A stretch of DNA of 58,066 nucleotides, from the IMG/VR virus record IMGVR_UViG_3300044734_000048, positions 1 to 58,066 of that record. One strand, written 5' to 3'. Below are positions 17,065-25,222 of this stretch, piece by piece (position 1 is the stretch's first letter; every line of letters starts with the position of its first letter). Source of the DNA: a virus. The notes under the pieces were generated by a model that was not told the origin of the DNA, made no database searches, and was given only the letters and a program-made list of their open reading frames with translations. The position numbers were made by a program, and so were the translations under genes.

Positions 17065-17559
17065 TTAGACCACTCTCAAAGAAATGGAGCGCGCATACTC
17101 GGTGAGTTCCCCCACGGCAATCAAGCCCAACTCTTCGGATTTGAACTCATCAATTATCAAATCATCGTAGACGTGTCGCGCGGGCAGATTGCCCTCCCCT
17201 TTCTGGTGGTAACTAGCAATCTGACCACTTCGCCCTGCTACTCCGACCGTCAATTCGTTTTCAGTTACGAGATAAACGGAGTCGGGGGAATCCTTACCTG
17301 TTAAAGCTTCATCCATTGCGCCCGAGGCTTTTAGGATTGGCTGCTCACCGTATTTTTGAGCCTTGGTCTTTGCGTACTCTTCGGTCAGACCGGGAAAGCT
17401 TCCGCGCCCGCCAGAATCAAGCCAACCCTTCTCTTTAACGTACCAGGCTGTTGAGATGGCCGTGGCAAGAGAGCGCATGTCGCCCGCGTGCTGGGCAAGA
17501 CTTTCGACCGCAGCGTCAACCTCGACGAGTCCTTCTACTTTGATAGTCGTCCCTGTCAT
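17065..17559 (-). CDS. Virion morphogenesis / tail completion protein (Mu gpG-like)
   Basis: The 164-residue protein begins with a VEGLVEVDAAVESLAQHA helix and has GLTEEYAKTKAQKYGEQPILKASGAM, the pattern of the phage virion morphogenesis family (PF05069-like), with RSGQIASYHQKG and LPARHVY afterwards. Such proteins link the neck and tail. It overlaps the adaptor gene by ATGA. Confidence 0.7.
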   Translation of the reverse strand: MTGTTIKVEGLVEVDAAVESLAQHAGDMRSLATAISTAWYVKEKGWLDSGGRGSFPGLTEEYAKTKAQKYGEQPILKASGAMDEALTGKDSPDSVYLVTENELTVGVAGRSGQIASYHQKGEGNLPARHVYDDLIIDEFKSEELGLIAVGELTEYARSISLRVV

Positions 17560-17939
17560 TGATAGAGCTCGTTCTTATCGTAGCCCTGGAATATCCAGAC
17601 TTTAGGCTCGGTAATTGGGCGCGTGATCTTGTCAGGCTCGAGTTTGTAGACACGACCTTCGATCACGTAATCCGTGGCCGCATCATCGCTGTCAAAGAGC
17701 GCTTCAAGAGTAGAGTCAACATCGGCTATTTCGTGAACCGTATAAAACGCTCCGTCAGAGCCTTTGATTCGATTGGCGCGCCAACCCAGATCATATTCTT
17801 TAACGACCTCATAGGAGATAGCGCCTTGAGTATCCTTGCTCAAATATTTCAGCAGGATGAGCTTGCCCACTGGCCCTGCGTATCGGCGCGCCTTATCCAT
17901 CTGCCGTGCTACACTTGCCGTAATTCCTGCACCGTTCAT
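17556..17939 (-). CDS. Head-tail adaptor (head closure-like)
   Basis: The 127-residue, mostly beta protein (KLILLKYLSKDTQGAISYEV, then YKLEPDKITRPITEPKVWIF) overlaps its neighbours on both sides by four bases. Size, order and beta content fit a head-closure/stopper protein. This is inference from gene order. Confidence 0.55.
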   Translation of the reverse strand: MNGAGITASVARQMDKARRYAGPVGKLILLKYLSKDTQGAISYEVVKEYDLGWRANRIKGSDGAFYTVHEIADVDSTLEALFDSDDAATDYVIEGRVYKLEPDKITRPITEPKVWIFQGYDKNELYQ

Positions 17940-18388
17940 GCTGAAATGTCTGTCAAACTCCGATGGCCCACACTTGAATCTTCAAACTTATCCCTTGTGA
18001 AAGCTGGTCGTGTCCTATCCGCATCAATCTCAACGCCCTGCTTATCGCTTTGAGAAATCCCACCGGCGTAGGGCGCAAGACCTGAGAGAGAAGCACGCGC
18101 TAAAAGTTCTGCGGCGCGCTTTGACATCATGTCGAACTGCTCAGTGGCTTTAATGACTCCACCAAGCGATGCCTGTCGTCCTAACTCCGTAGCCGCCTCT
18201 TGTGCGCACCTCGCAGCCTGTCGGTAGATATTCGTGCCGTCTGAAACATTGCCTTCAAGTTCGGCATAAAAGAGAATCTCTTCGTTCGAGAGAATCCAGG
18301 CATTTGAATCAGTGTCACGAATAAGCGCGCGGATTTTGTCTTTCAAAGAGCCAAGCGCGGCATCGTATGTGTACGTTGGAGTAGTCAC
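17936..18388 (-). CDS. Head-tail connector (gp6/gp15-like)
   Basis: The start was set at the GTG that shares one base with the preceding stop (TAGTG); a start at 18466 would overlap that gene by 79 bases. The 150-residue protein is helical: DKIRALIRDTDSNAWILSNEEILFYAELEG is the typical pattern of phage connector proteins that bind the portal ring. A tail of mixed charge follows. Confidence 0.65.
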   Translation of the reverse strand: MTTPTYTYDAALGSLKDKIRALIRDTDSNAWILSNEEILFYAELEGNVSDGTNIYRQAARCAQEAATELGRQASLGGVIKATEQFDMMSKRAAELLARASLSGLAPYAGGISQSDKQGVEIDADRTRPAFTRDKFEDSSVGHRSLTDISA

Positions 18389-18831
18389 TAGACGGTCACG
18401 TATGAAATGTAAGCATTGCCCACTAGCCCTGCGGCTGCGCCGCTCGCTTTTGAGCCTGTAACCCACTTGCCGGAGGCGAGCCGTTGCTGCGCCTTGCCGT
18501 TGGCGTCCGCACCATCGTCCTTGCCAAACACACCGACTGCGGTTCGCACGTCCAAGCCGTCAATCAGGTTATCCGAGAGTGTGGCAGCGCTTGTTGGAGT
18601 CGTACCAACATCAAGCGTGCAGGCGGCATTCGCTACGGTTGTAATATCGAGGATGACACGCAACACAATGATTGCGCCCGACTCCGGGTTCTGCCATGAG
18701 AAAACACCTCCGCCCGTGTCTAAGGCCGCGAGAGCAACCTTAACCATTTTAGGCTGCGCATTGTTTCCGATTTTGATAGCGTTGGCGAGAAGAGTGCCGA
18801 CCTTGAAAGTTCCGCGTGTACCCTGATTCAT
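18388..18831 (-). CDS. Virion-associated beta-rich protein, unknown
   Basis: The 147-residue protein is rich in Gly, Ala, Thr and Val (VLRVILDITTVANAACTLDVG). AAGGAGAG precedes the ATG. Similar proteins occur next to capsid genes in many environmental phages and may be decoration or structural proteins. The function is not established. Confidence 0.55.
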   Translation of the reverse strand: MNQGTRGTFKVGTLLANAIKIGNNAQPKMVKVALAALDTGGGVFSWQNPESGAIIVLRVILDITTVANAACTLDVGTTPTSAATLSDNLIDGLDVRTAVGVFGKDDGADANGKAQQRLASGKWVTGSKASGAAAGLVGNAYISYVTV

Positions 18832-18874
18832 ATCTCTCCTTCACATGCGCGTGAGCGCCCATCCGGTTTGAGCG

Positions 18875-19060
18875 TTAATCCTGTTTCGGTTTTCTGCCCC
18901 TGCGTTTCGGGGCATCCTGTGACTTGTTCTCAAGAGGCTTGAGGTAACGCTGCTCTTCGAGCTTCGCCGTGTTGCGCCATTTTGAGGCATCAACCTCTGT
19001 GCCTGCCTCAAGAGTCTCTCGACCCATTGGCAGCCGACGGGCTACGACGTGTGTGTTCAT
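18875..19060 (-). CDS. Small basic protein
   Basis: The 61-residue protein ends in a strongly basic, AT-hook-like tail (KRRGRKPKQD). It overlaps the preceding gene by four bases (ATGA). The tail suggests nucleic-acid binding, perhaps with packaged DNA. No family was recognised. Confidence 0.55.
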   Translation of the reverse strand: MNTHVVARRLPMGRETLEAGTEVDASKWRNTAKLEEQRYLKPLENKSQDAPKRRGRKPKQD

Positions 19061-19527
19061 GCCTCTTCTCCGAGTGCCTCTTTGATCTTCGCGGCAGTCG
19101 CATCACCGATGCCGGGAATTTCAATCAACGTGCCTGCGCTAATACGCTTGCGAAGCTGCGCGTAAGTGGTAACGCCTTCCGCTTCTAATGCGGCGTGGCC
19201 GGGCAGGTCGTCAGGGAGCTTGCCTTGAGGCAGGGACGCGCCTGATTCTTCAGAGTCCACCTCAGCCTCTTCCGAAGGCTTTACCTCATCATCTCCCAGA
19301 CCCTTCGCTATTGCAGTTTCATCCTGGTCAGGAGCGCCCTTTGATTCCTCGTGGCGCGCATCTTCCGCCTTTGGCGTGCCGTCCCCGATATACTTCCCGT
19401 CGTCGCCCACAAAGACGCGGACGCTCTGTGGAAGCTGTGTCGGGTCAACAACGAAAAGGGGCTGTCCGACCGGACTCACAGAGATTCCATTGTTCGCACA
19501 AAAGGCTTGCACTTCTGCTTCAGTCAT
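19057..19527 (-). CDS. Acidic linker protein with C-terminal helix-hairpin-helix
   Basis: The 156-residue protein has a short N-terminal fold, a long acidic middle (about 60-110, rich in E, D and S), and a C-terminal helix-hairpin-helix (LIEIPGIGDATAAKIKEAL), a DNA-binding motif. AAGGAG precedes the ATG. It lies immediately downstream of the capsid gene. An HhH on a head-region protein could contact the packaged genome (inference). Confidence 0.6.
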   Translation of the reverse strand: MTEAEVQAFCANNGISVSPVGQPLFVVDPTQLPQSVRVFVGDDGKYIGDGTPKAEDARHEESKGAPDQDETAIAKGLGDDEVKPSEEAEVDSEESGASLPQGKLPDDLPGHAALEAEGVTTYAQLRKRISAGTLIEIPGIGDATAAKIKEALGEEA

Positions 19528-19607
19528 TGTCTTTCTCCTTGTTCAGATAATTCCTTCAGCCTTAAAAATCAGAGGCCATTCTTTCTAACCTACGTCTGTC
19601 CCTAAGA

Positions 19608-20573
19608 TTATGCTACCGCCCCATTAAAGAAGTACCCCAAATCTACCCCTAAAATTTTGTGATCGAACGCGTTTTGCCCTTCGACTCTCACCGCGCCGCC
19701 GGTGAGCGGAACAATCTCCTGCTTGACGCCGATGTTGTTATCGCCCATCCCGTAATCAACGCCGCGCCACACGAGCGTGTAGCCGGATGATGGAGTCAGA
19801 AGACCAGGATTGTCAGCCACGTGCAGAAGCAACGCGCTCTTGCCAAAAACGAAGCTATAAGCGGCAGCCTCACCTTCGACGCCCGTGTTCTTAATCGCTT
19901 TCGCAACATAGACGTTCTTGACATCGAACATCGCTGCCAGGAGAGCTTCATTGACCGTTCGGCCAGTAACAGAAGTGGTGTACTTGATGCGGTCAACGAT
20001 GTCCGGGTGATCTAGGAGTTGGTCGTAAACATCGTAGCCAAGCACCAGCGCGTTGGCGGGTTGACCTGTGATGGAAAGAATGGTTCGTTTAGCTGCTCGC
20101 ACGTCGCTGATGGGGTTGGAATTGCCGTAATCATTCCACAAATTCGCGGGCGTCGCATCCGTACCCCAGATGCCTGTTCCGAAGACATCGGAGACGAATT
20201 GAATCTCGCGCCGGAGAAGCATTCGCTGTGTGATGAAACGGGTGGCGTCTCTCTCAAGATCAACCTGCGGATCGGCGGTTGCCCTGATCTGCGGGCCGAT
20301 GTCCTTATGAAGCGCGAAGACATCGCAGCTATAGCCAACCGTACTCAGCCCGTAGCCGGAACCGGCAGATTCCGTAGCGTCTGCGCGCGGCTTTGCCTCA
20401 TCACGAAACCAATCGGCTTTGTTGTAGGTGAAGATTTTTCCCGTTGGCTTATCCACCGGAACAATCGGAAAAACTTTGGTGGCGATGAACTGGTCATCCG
20501 CTTGTTGATACGCCGTGCTGACATTAGTGAGCGCGGTGTCTATATGAACCTGTTGTAGGGTTGGCTGTGCCAT
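19608..20573 (-). CDS. Major capsid protein
   Basis: The 321-residue protein has the N-arm/E-loop layout of HK97-fold subunits in the E-like group: QQADDQFIATKVFPIVPVDK and then LVLGYDVYDQLLDHPDIVDRIKYT, followed by the VWRGVDYGMGDNN beta region. AAGGAG lies nine bases upstream. It follows the protease/scaffold and cement genes. No large N-terminal prodomain is apparent, which fits the use of a separate scaffold. Confidence 0.85.
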   Translation of the reverse strand: MAQPTLQQVHIDTALTNVSTAYQQADDQFIATKVFPIVPVDKPTGKIFTYNKADWFRDEAKPRADATESAGSGYGLSTVGYSCDVFALHKDIGPQIRATADPQVDLERDATRFITQRMLLRREIQFVSDVFGTGIWGTDATPANLWNDYGNSNPISDVRAAKRTILSITGQPANALVLGYDVYDQLLDHPDIVDRIKYTTSVTGRTVNEALLAAMFDVKNVYVAKAIKNTGVEGEAAAYSFVFGKSALLLHVADNPGLLTPSSGYTLVWRGVDYGMGDNNIGVKQEIVPLTGGAVRVEGQNAFDHKILGVDLGYFFNGAVA

Positions 20574-20594
20574 TTAGAATTCTCCTTGTTCCGC

Positions 20595-20987
20595 TTACGC
20601 CAGAGTGCGCTGGGAAGCGCAGTTGATGGCAGCAGTGATGAGTCCACCCGCAGCCGTGTTATCAATCAATACCTGGCCGTTAATGTATTTCGTAGTGTCG
20701 GCTGCGGTGTATGCGGCTGCCTGGCCGTCATTCGACGTGCCGATGGAATCGCCTGGCGCTAAGTCAGCATCACCCTCAAGTTTGGTAATCCCAACGATGC
20801 AGACATTGAGTCCGGCGGGCGCTCCGGCTCCGGTTGCCGGGTCTTGTGAAACGCCAATAGCCTTGTCAGTGACAGCCGAACATTCGACAATGGTATTAGC
20901 TGCGGAGAGCTTGACGTACCTGTACTGGCGAATCACGCCGCCGGGAACGAAACTCCAATTAAGTGGTTGTGCGCCTTCGACTGCCAT
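20595..20987 (-). CDS. Capsid cement / decoration protein (DUF2190-like)
   Basis: The 130-residue protein has VIRQYRYVKLSAANTIVECS, AIGVSQDPATGAGAPAGLNV and VITKLEGDA-type segments, as in DUF2190 and lambda gpD-like cement proteins that trimerise on mature capsids. The ATG overlaps the protease stop by one base (TAATG) and has GAGGAG upstream. Confidence 0.72.
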   Translation of the reverse strand: MAVEGAQPLNWSFVPGGVIRQYRYVKLSAANTIVECSAVTDKAIGVSQDPATGAGAPAGLNVCIVGITKLEGDADLAPGDSIGTSNDGQAAAYTAADTTKYINGQVLIDNTAAGGLITAAINCASQRTLA

Positions 20988-21673
20988 TATTTTGCTCCTC
21001 TCGCCTCTTCGCGGTACTGCTGGCGAAGTTCTGTCTCAGTTGTGTAAACGTGGTCATAAGCCAGCGCGTAAGTCGGATAGGTCTGCGGGTCAAAGGCTTG
21101 GAGAGCTTTCGCCTTCGCATCTAACTGTGCCTGTGCGCTGCTACTCGCGCCATCACCGCCACTACGCCCAACCTCATCGAAAAGGCCGCTCTTTCTCACC
21201 TGCTCGGCATGAGCGCGCTGCTGTTCGACGTATTTCGTCATGCGGTCGGATGTTTCGCCGTCGTGCTCCGCGATGAACTCCATAAACGACAGATGATCTT
21301 CTGCTCCGCCGATGAAGCGTTTCGCGCCATTGCCGGTGGCATCATTGATGGTGTCAGAAAAGCGCTTAGTGCGGAGTTCCTTCTCGACTGCCGCCGTGCG
21401 CTCAGAAAGTTTGCGGCTTCCCTCTTCACTGGCCTTGCGCGCGGCGCGCTCTGTCTCAAGCTCGGCCTTTAACTCGGCAAAGCTCTGTGGCTCCGTTGCC
21501 TTCTTAGCCAGTGGGTTGCCGTCCGCATCGAACATGCCCGGACGTTTCTTGCCCTGCGCGTCAAAATGCGAATTATCGGTATCGCCCGTAGCAGTGGTGT
21601 CGTCGTCGCCACCACCATCCGGGTCTTTGGTTGTGGCAGCCTGACGCAAATCTTCCTGTTGTTTCGATGGCAT
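20987..21673 (-). CDS. Nested scaffold protein from internal start
   Basis: Within the protease gene and in the same frame, an ATG at 21673 has a perfect AAAGGAG eight bases upstream (21682-21688). It would give a 228-residue protein that begins with MPSKQQEDLRQA and contains only the acidic linker and coiled-coil part. Lambda C/Nu3 and Mu I/Z use the same layout to make scaffold in excess over protease. This is the strongest ribosome-binding site in the gene. Confidence 0.72.
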   Translation of the reverse strand: MPSKQQEDLRQAATTKDPDGGGDDDTTATGDTDNSHFDAQGKKRPGMFDADGNPLAKKATEPQSFAELKAELETERAARKASEEGSRKLSERTAAVEKELRTKRFSDTINDATGNGAKRFIGGAEDHLSFMEFIAEHDGETSDRMTKYVEQQRAHAEQVRKSGLFDEVGRSGGDGASSSAQAQLDAKAKALQAFDPQTYPTYALAYDHVYTTETELRQQYREEARGAK

Positions 21674-22750
21674 CGAATTTGCTCCTTTTGAAATTGGCGC
21701 AAGCGCCGTGAAGATGACAGTCTGTGAATTAGGTAAATCCTTTGGCTCTGTCTCAGTTGCTTCTAGTCCGCGCTCACTTGCGACAAGTGGTCTTAAGGCT
21801 TTTTCTTTGAAGAAAGGTCGGGTCGTGAGTGCTCCGCCAACTGCGACATCGGAATGTTTTTCTTCAGTAGCGGGGTCAGTCCATTCCTCAAACCATTCAG
21901 GCGAGAAATACTTGAAACGATCATTCTCAATTAACGTCGTGCCTCTATCCGTCCACTCCGCTTTCGCATCCACAGAGCCATCCGTGTTGACTCTCATCTC
22001 AGTAATCCAGCCCAATGCTCCCGATAACTTAGTCTCGTGCTCGGCATCTATCGGCAACTTTTCCTGATAAACCTTGTCATCGAAATTCTTGACGAAGTTC
22101 TGGATGCGATCTTCCGTAATGTTGATTTCACCGTATCGCGGTGAGTTGTACTTTCCGGGTTTAGGCAGATAAGGAATCCAGTCGGGCGGCGTGGCAAATT
22201 CCTGCAACTCGTTGAAGAGACGCACGCCGTGACCATTAGCGCAGAGGTCAATGATGTTGATGCCTTCGCTCGCATTGACGGGCGCAAAGGTCTGCTCGAC
22301 TTCTACGGGGTCGTCAAACTCAACCTCGTCATCGGTAATCGTGTACGCAATCTGGTAATACTTCCCATCATCATTCGAGCAGACAATCACGTAAGCCGGA
22401 TAGATTTCTCGCGCCCAATAAAAATAGGATTCGTTTGAGAAAGGTTTCTTGAAGGATTCGCAAAGCGCAGAGTTGACCATCTCAATCATGCGCGTGTAGC
22501 TCATCTCTGCCATCGCAGGCTTGGCGTTCAAGCCCTTCGTCTTCCCACCCGCATGAGAGCGTGCGTAACGAACTGCTGCGCTGAATTGATCTTGCGTGAA
22601 GGTCTCGCCAGCCGTCTCTTTCATCTTTTCGTAGAGCTTGTTGAGAAACAGGTCGCCCGGCCCCTTGCGCTTCTTCTTGAGCGAAGTCGGTACACTGACC
22701 TCTGCGGATGGTGGCTGTTCAGCGATAAGTGATTCTTTCGCAGTCGGCAT
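20987..22750 (-). CDS. Capsid maturation protease with scaffold domain (Mu gpI-like)
   Basis: In the 587-residue protein an N-terminal region (1-200) precedes the Mu gpI-type protease core at about 200-300 (PDWIPYLPKPGKYN, YGEINITEDRIQNFVKNF, IDAEHETKLSGALGWI, FKYFSPEW). A linker and a charged coiled-coil scaffold (about 360-587) follow. The ATG at 22750 has GGAGG six bases upstream; a TTG one codon earlier was rejected. An internal start yields the scaffold alone (next entry). It lies between the portal and capsid genes, separated from the portal by inserted moron genes. Confidence 0.82.
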   Translation of the reverse strand: MPTAKESLIAEQPPSAEVSVPTSLKKKRKGPGDLFLNKLYEKMKETAGETFTQDQFSAAVRYARSHAGGKTKGLNAKPAMAEMSYTRMIEMVNSALCESFKKPFSNESYFYWAREIYPAYVIVCSNDDGKYYQIAYTITDDEVEFDDPVEVEQTFAPVNASEGINIIDLCANGHGVRLFNELQEFATPPDWIPYLPKPGKYNSPRYGEINITEDRIQNFVKNFDDKVYQEKLPIDAEHETKLSGALGWITEMRVNTDGSVDAKAEWTDRGTTLIENDRFKYFSPEWFEEWTDPATEEKHSDVAVGGALTTRPFFKEKALRPLVASERGLEATETEPKDLPNSQTVIFTALAPISKGANSMPSKQQEDLRQAATTKDPDGGGDDDTTATGDTDNSHFDAQGKKRPGMFDADGNPLAKKATEPQSFAELKAELETERAARKASEEGSRKLSERTAAVEKELRTKRFSDTINDATGNGAKRFIGGAEDHLSFMEFIAEHDGETSDRMTKYVEQQRAHAEQVRKSGLFDEVGRSGGDGASSSAQAQLDAKAKALQAFDPQTYPTYALAYDHVYTTETELRQQYREEARGAK

Positions 22751-22810
22751 CAATGGCCTCCATGCGAAAGTATGAATGATGAAAATTGTCTATTTACGGT
22801 GAAGTGGAAG

Positions 22811-22826
22811 TGGTATAATCAGGGCA
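22811..22826 (+). promoter_or_regulatory. Extended -10 promoter, leaderless start
   Basis: TGGTATAAT (22811-22819) is an extended -10 element with a perfect TATAAT. No good -35 lies 17 bases upstream. The ATG of the next gene is only six bases after TATAAT, so the expected +1 falls at or next to the start codon and the mRNA would be leaderless. Confidence 0.55.
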
Positions 22827-23098
22827 TGAGTGTACAACGTGATTTTCTCTTCGTAGGCGGAAGCAAAGACGGCGAGTGGATGCCCCTGCCCGACACACGC
22901 TCGGTGTGGCGCGTTCCTATTGTGGAAAAGCAATCTATTGCCGAGCCTGCCCTAACGACAGGCATCCGCTACGAGCAATATTATTTGGAAAGGCTGCGCG
23001 CGACGCACGACTATCTTATTTACAGACACGAAAGCCTGACAATTGACAACGTAATAATGAGACTTCTTAAACACTACAAATCCGAATTAAGCGAATAG
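22826..23098 (+). CDS. Small moron protein, unknown
   Basis: The 90-residue protein begins with SVQRDFLFVGGSKDGEW, a 'GG-DG' motif seen in many small phage and actinobacterial proteins, and ends in a helix. The first gene of a plus-strand unit inserted in the structural cassette, it has its own extended -10 promoter. The short in-frame extension to 22772 lies upstream of that promoter and was rejected. Confidence 0.6.
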   Translation: MSVQRDFLFVGGSKDGEWMPLPDTRSVWRVPIVEKQSIAEPALTTGIRYEQYYLERLRATHDYLIYRHESLTIDNVIMRLLKHYKSELSE

Positions 23099-23142
23099 CT
23101 CTTTCAAGCTGTTCCGCACACACCAAAAATTGGGGGTTAAAG

Positions 23143-23454
23143 ATGCCATACGTTATTCCAACATCTAACGGTTACTTTGTCATCAATGATGAGAAACGCC
23201 ACACTCTAGCCATCGCTTATACGAAGGAAGAGGAAGGATTCCTTTTTGAGAAGCGTAGACTAATGGTGAGACAAAACAGTGGTGCACTAGTCGGTCTGGA
23301 AATTGTTTGCGAAGAGGAACGAGAAGAAAAGTCAGGCATTAAGGTGCTAACCATCTACTTCGCACATCCCGGCACGTTTCGATTCGTGTCAGGGGAAAGC
23401 ACTGAAGCGGAACGCTATCGAATAGTCAGGGAGAGATTAGAGGCAATAGGATGA
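23143..23454 (+). CDS. Small moron protein, unknown
   Basis: The 103-residue beta-rich soluble protein has EEEREEKSGIKVLTIYF in its second half. The ATG follows a G-run (GGGGGTTAAAG). It overlaps the next gene by ATGA. No family was recognised. It is part of the 22.8-23.9 kb plus-strand unit. Confidence 0.55.
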   Translation: MPYVIPTSNGYFVINDEKRHTLAIAYTKEEEGFLFEKRRLMVRQNSGALVGLEIVCEEEREEKSGIKVLTIYFAHPGTFRFVSGESTEAERYRIVRERLEAIG

Positions 23455-23657
23455 GTAAAACCTCAACATTCTCCGAAGCCATGAACGACCTTATCATCAA
23501 GGCGATTGAGCTTAACTTTCCAGAAGCAAGGCAAAACAACATAGACATTGTGGACGGGCGTGGCGTGTCTATTTTAAGGCGAGAATACCAGGCACGGATA
23601 ATGCAGCAATGTGTTGATGAGACTCTTGGTTTACATTCAGCTGTAGAAGAGCAATGA
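23451..23657 (+). CDS. Small moron protein, unknown
   Basis: The 68-residue helical protein starts in the ATGA that closes the previous gene and ends in the ATGA that opens the next, so three genes are translationally coupled. The motif NNIDIVDGRGVSILRREYQAR is conserved-looking, but no family was recognised. Confidence 0.5.
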   Translation: MSKTSTFSEAMNDLIIKAIELNFPEARQNNIDIVDGRGVSILRREYQARIMQQCVDETLGLHSAVEEQ

Positions 23658-23917
23658 GCATTCAAATCAAACTTGAAGGCGGCGCGTTTGACGGACTTAC
23701 TTACACGGCTAAAGCAGGCTGCGCCGAACTACTGCTTGAGACATTAAGTCCCTCGCCATACGGCATACCGTTGCCTGACGATAAAGCCACGCTTAGGCAT
23801 GCAATTCGCAAAGGAACACACCCACTGCACGCGGCAACTTCACGCTACCACACAAGACGAACAGGTAAACAAGAATTATTAACGCGGCCATACGATCAAA
23901 CCACAACCGCTATTTAA
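23654..23917 (+). CDS. Small moron protein related in motif to the 22.8-kb gene
   Basis: The 87-residue protein starts with SIQIKLEGGAFDGLTY, again the 'GG-x-DG' opening seen in the gene at 22826. The last gene of the unit, it overlaps the convergent minus-strand gene by eight bases. The function is unknown; the shared motif hints at a duplicated small fold. Confidence 0.5.
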   Translation: MSIQIKLEGGAFDGLTYTAKAGCAELLLETLSPSPYGIPLPDDKATLRHAIRKGTHPLHAATSRYHTRRTGKQELLTRPYDQTTTAI

Positions 23918-24164
23918 GAATTGGGTCGCGGCTCATCTCAACATTCTTAATCTCAAAGGCCAGCTTCTCAAGTCCCGCAAGCACCAGGTCAGTGGCGGTG
24001 TCAACTGAACCGGCAATCGTGTACCGAATCTTACTTACTTCAGCTTCACCCTTTGCGGTTTTAGGCACTTCCACGCCTACCAGAACAAAGCCCTGCAACT
24101 TTCCAGAGCGAGCGTCCTTCATTAAACTCTCAAGCTGCTTTGTGACGTTTGCGTTTTTCTTCAT
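23910..24164 (-). CDS. Small conserved phage-type protein
   Basis: The 84-residue protein has a basic helical start (MKKNANVTKQLESLMKDA), a middle strand pair (GFVLVGVEVPKTAKG) and SVDTATDLVLAGLEKL, a typical small alpha/beta phage protein. GAGG lies five bases upstream. Its ATG overlaps a TGA that ends a minus-strand frame with no start (24161-24275), a probable remnant of a gene cut by the 24.3-kb cassette. Confidence 0.55.
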   Translation of the reverse strand: MKKNANVTKQLESLMKDARSGKLQGFVLVGVEVPKTAKGEAEVSKIRYTIAGSVDTATDLVLAGLEKLAFEIKNVEMSRDPILK

Positions 24165-24275
24165 CCGAACCTCGCAGGAGACTGCGCGCCTTCAGGCCGC
24201 AGAGGAATGCGTAGCCCCACGCGCAGGCTTTCAACTGCGCGTTCTACCTCAACTAATTTGCCCGCTACGCCAGCA
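24161..24275 (-). pseudogene. C-terminal gene remnant
   Basis: A minus-strand frame without a usable start ends in a TGA overlapping the next ATG (ATGA), the same coupling seen between real genes in this operon. Its last part reads GVAGKLVEVERAVESLRVGL and then RPEGAQSPARFG. I infer that the plus-strand HTH/transposase cassette displaced the 5' part of this gene. Confidence 0.3.
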
Positions 24276-24318
24276 AAAATGAGGCTAAAAATAATTCGTA
24301 GAAAAGTGAAAATAACTA

Positions 24319-24358
24319 TTGACAGATACAACGTGACGTAGTAATATCTTCTCACGTT
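24319..24358 (+). promoter_or_regulatory. Promoter with palindromic operator for the HTH/transposase operon
   Basis: TTGACA (24319-24324) and TAATAT (24342-24347) are separated by 17 bp. A perfect inverted repeat AACGTGA / TCACGTT (24330-24336, 24352-24358) straddles the -10 element. This is the expected layout for autorepression by the HTH protein encoded by the operon. Confidence 0.7.
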
Positions 24359-24394
24359 AGCAATAACGAATTTGACAGAGAAGAGGAAAAAACA

Positions 24395-24610
24395 ATGACA
24401 TTCACAGACATCAACGACCGAACGGGATTTGCGAACGGCGACAAGTTCACGAGCGACGAGCAGGTGAGAGAATATTTTACGCAACAGAACATCCGCGACA
24501 TGATTGGTAGCACCTATGACGATGAGGGCACGATGCCGAGTCAGGATGAACTTGACCAAATGGCCGAGACGGTGATTGAGAATCGTTGGCACTATGCGGA
24601 GAGCAAATAA
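24395..24610 (+). CDS. Small acidic protein, first gene of HTH operon
   Basis: The 71-residue acidic protein (DERVREYF-like helix EQVREYFTQQNIRDMIG, then DELDQMAETVIENRWHY) follows the strong promoter, with GAGAAGAGGA upstream. Its TAA overlaps the ATG of the HTH gene (TAATG). The size and arrangement resemble small regulator pairs, but no family was recognised. Confidence 0.6.
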   Translation: MTFTDINDRTGFANGDKFTSDEQVREYFTQQNIRDMIGSTYDDEGTMPSQDELDQMAETVIENRWHYAESK

Positions 24611-24810
24611 TGACGGGCGCGGAACTGAAAGCGCGACGCGAAAGGTTAGGGCTGAGCCAAACAGCCCTAGCCAATCTTTTAGGAACGACTCAAAACACGA
24701 TTTCTCGTTGGGAGCTTGGCACACTTCAAATCGAGAAATCACAGATGCTGGAATTGGCTTTGGAGGCACTAGAAAAACGTGGGACTCGCAACACAAAGCG
24801 GCGCGCATAG
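24610..24810 (+). CDS. XRE-family HTH regulator
   Basis: The 66-residue protein is almost entirely a helix-turn-helix: GAELKARRERLGLSQTALA, then LGTTQNTISRWELG, the classic Cro/CI recognition-helix pattern. It is coupled to the gene upstream and overlaps the transposase gene by 32 bases. It probably binds the AACGTGA palindrome at its own promoter and thereby also limits the transposase. Confidence 0.78.
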   Translation: MTGAELKARRERLGLSQTALANLLGTTQNTISRWELGTLQIEKSQMLELALEALEKRGTRNTKRRA

Positions 24811-25186
24811 CATTCACGCTCTCGCGTATCACTTGGTTTGGTGTGTCAAGTATCGCCACTCGATTCTGACTCACGAAATCGGAGATAGAGTCAAGGCGAT
24901 TATTGAAGACCTTGCCCTTGAACTCGGTTGCGAGATAATTGCTATCGAGACAGACGTTGACCACGTTCACATCGTTGTCAGGCTCAAGCACACGCACACG
25001 CTCTCGAAAATCGCCCACAGGTTCAAAGGCAGAACCGCTTACATGATTTTCAGAGAGTATCCGCAACTTAGAAATAGACTGTGGGGCGGCCATCTCTGGT
25101 CGCCCTCTTACTACGCTGCGACTGTAGGAGGCGCACCGCTTGAGACGATTAAGAAATATGTTGAAAGTCAACGTGAACATGAATAA
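24779..25186 (+). mobile_element. tnpA: IS200/IS605-type Y1 transposase gene (TnpA)
   Basis: The 135-residue protein shows the TnpA signatures: HSIHALAYHLVWCVKYR at the start, the HUH motif HVHIVV (about 61-66) and the catalytic Tyr in IKKYVESQ near the end. Such enzymes move single-stranded DNA. The only start (GTG) lies inside the HTH gene, because TAG blocks the frame just upstream. There is no TnpB. The right side has a hairpin and ATTCAC typical of such ends (25223-25246). A free left end cannot be seen, so this may be a captured transposase or an IS whose left end lies within or before the HTH gene. Confidence 0.8.
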
Positions 25187-25222
25187 TGTCTAACCCTTAC
25201 CTCGCACGGTTTGTAATAGAAG

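Noticed and set aside
24161-25180. 339-codon minus-strand frame
   Set aside because: It is the antisense shadow of the transposase, HTH and acidic protein genes, which have clear family motifs. Only its last 38 codons, which end in an ATGA overlap, might be a gene remnant.
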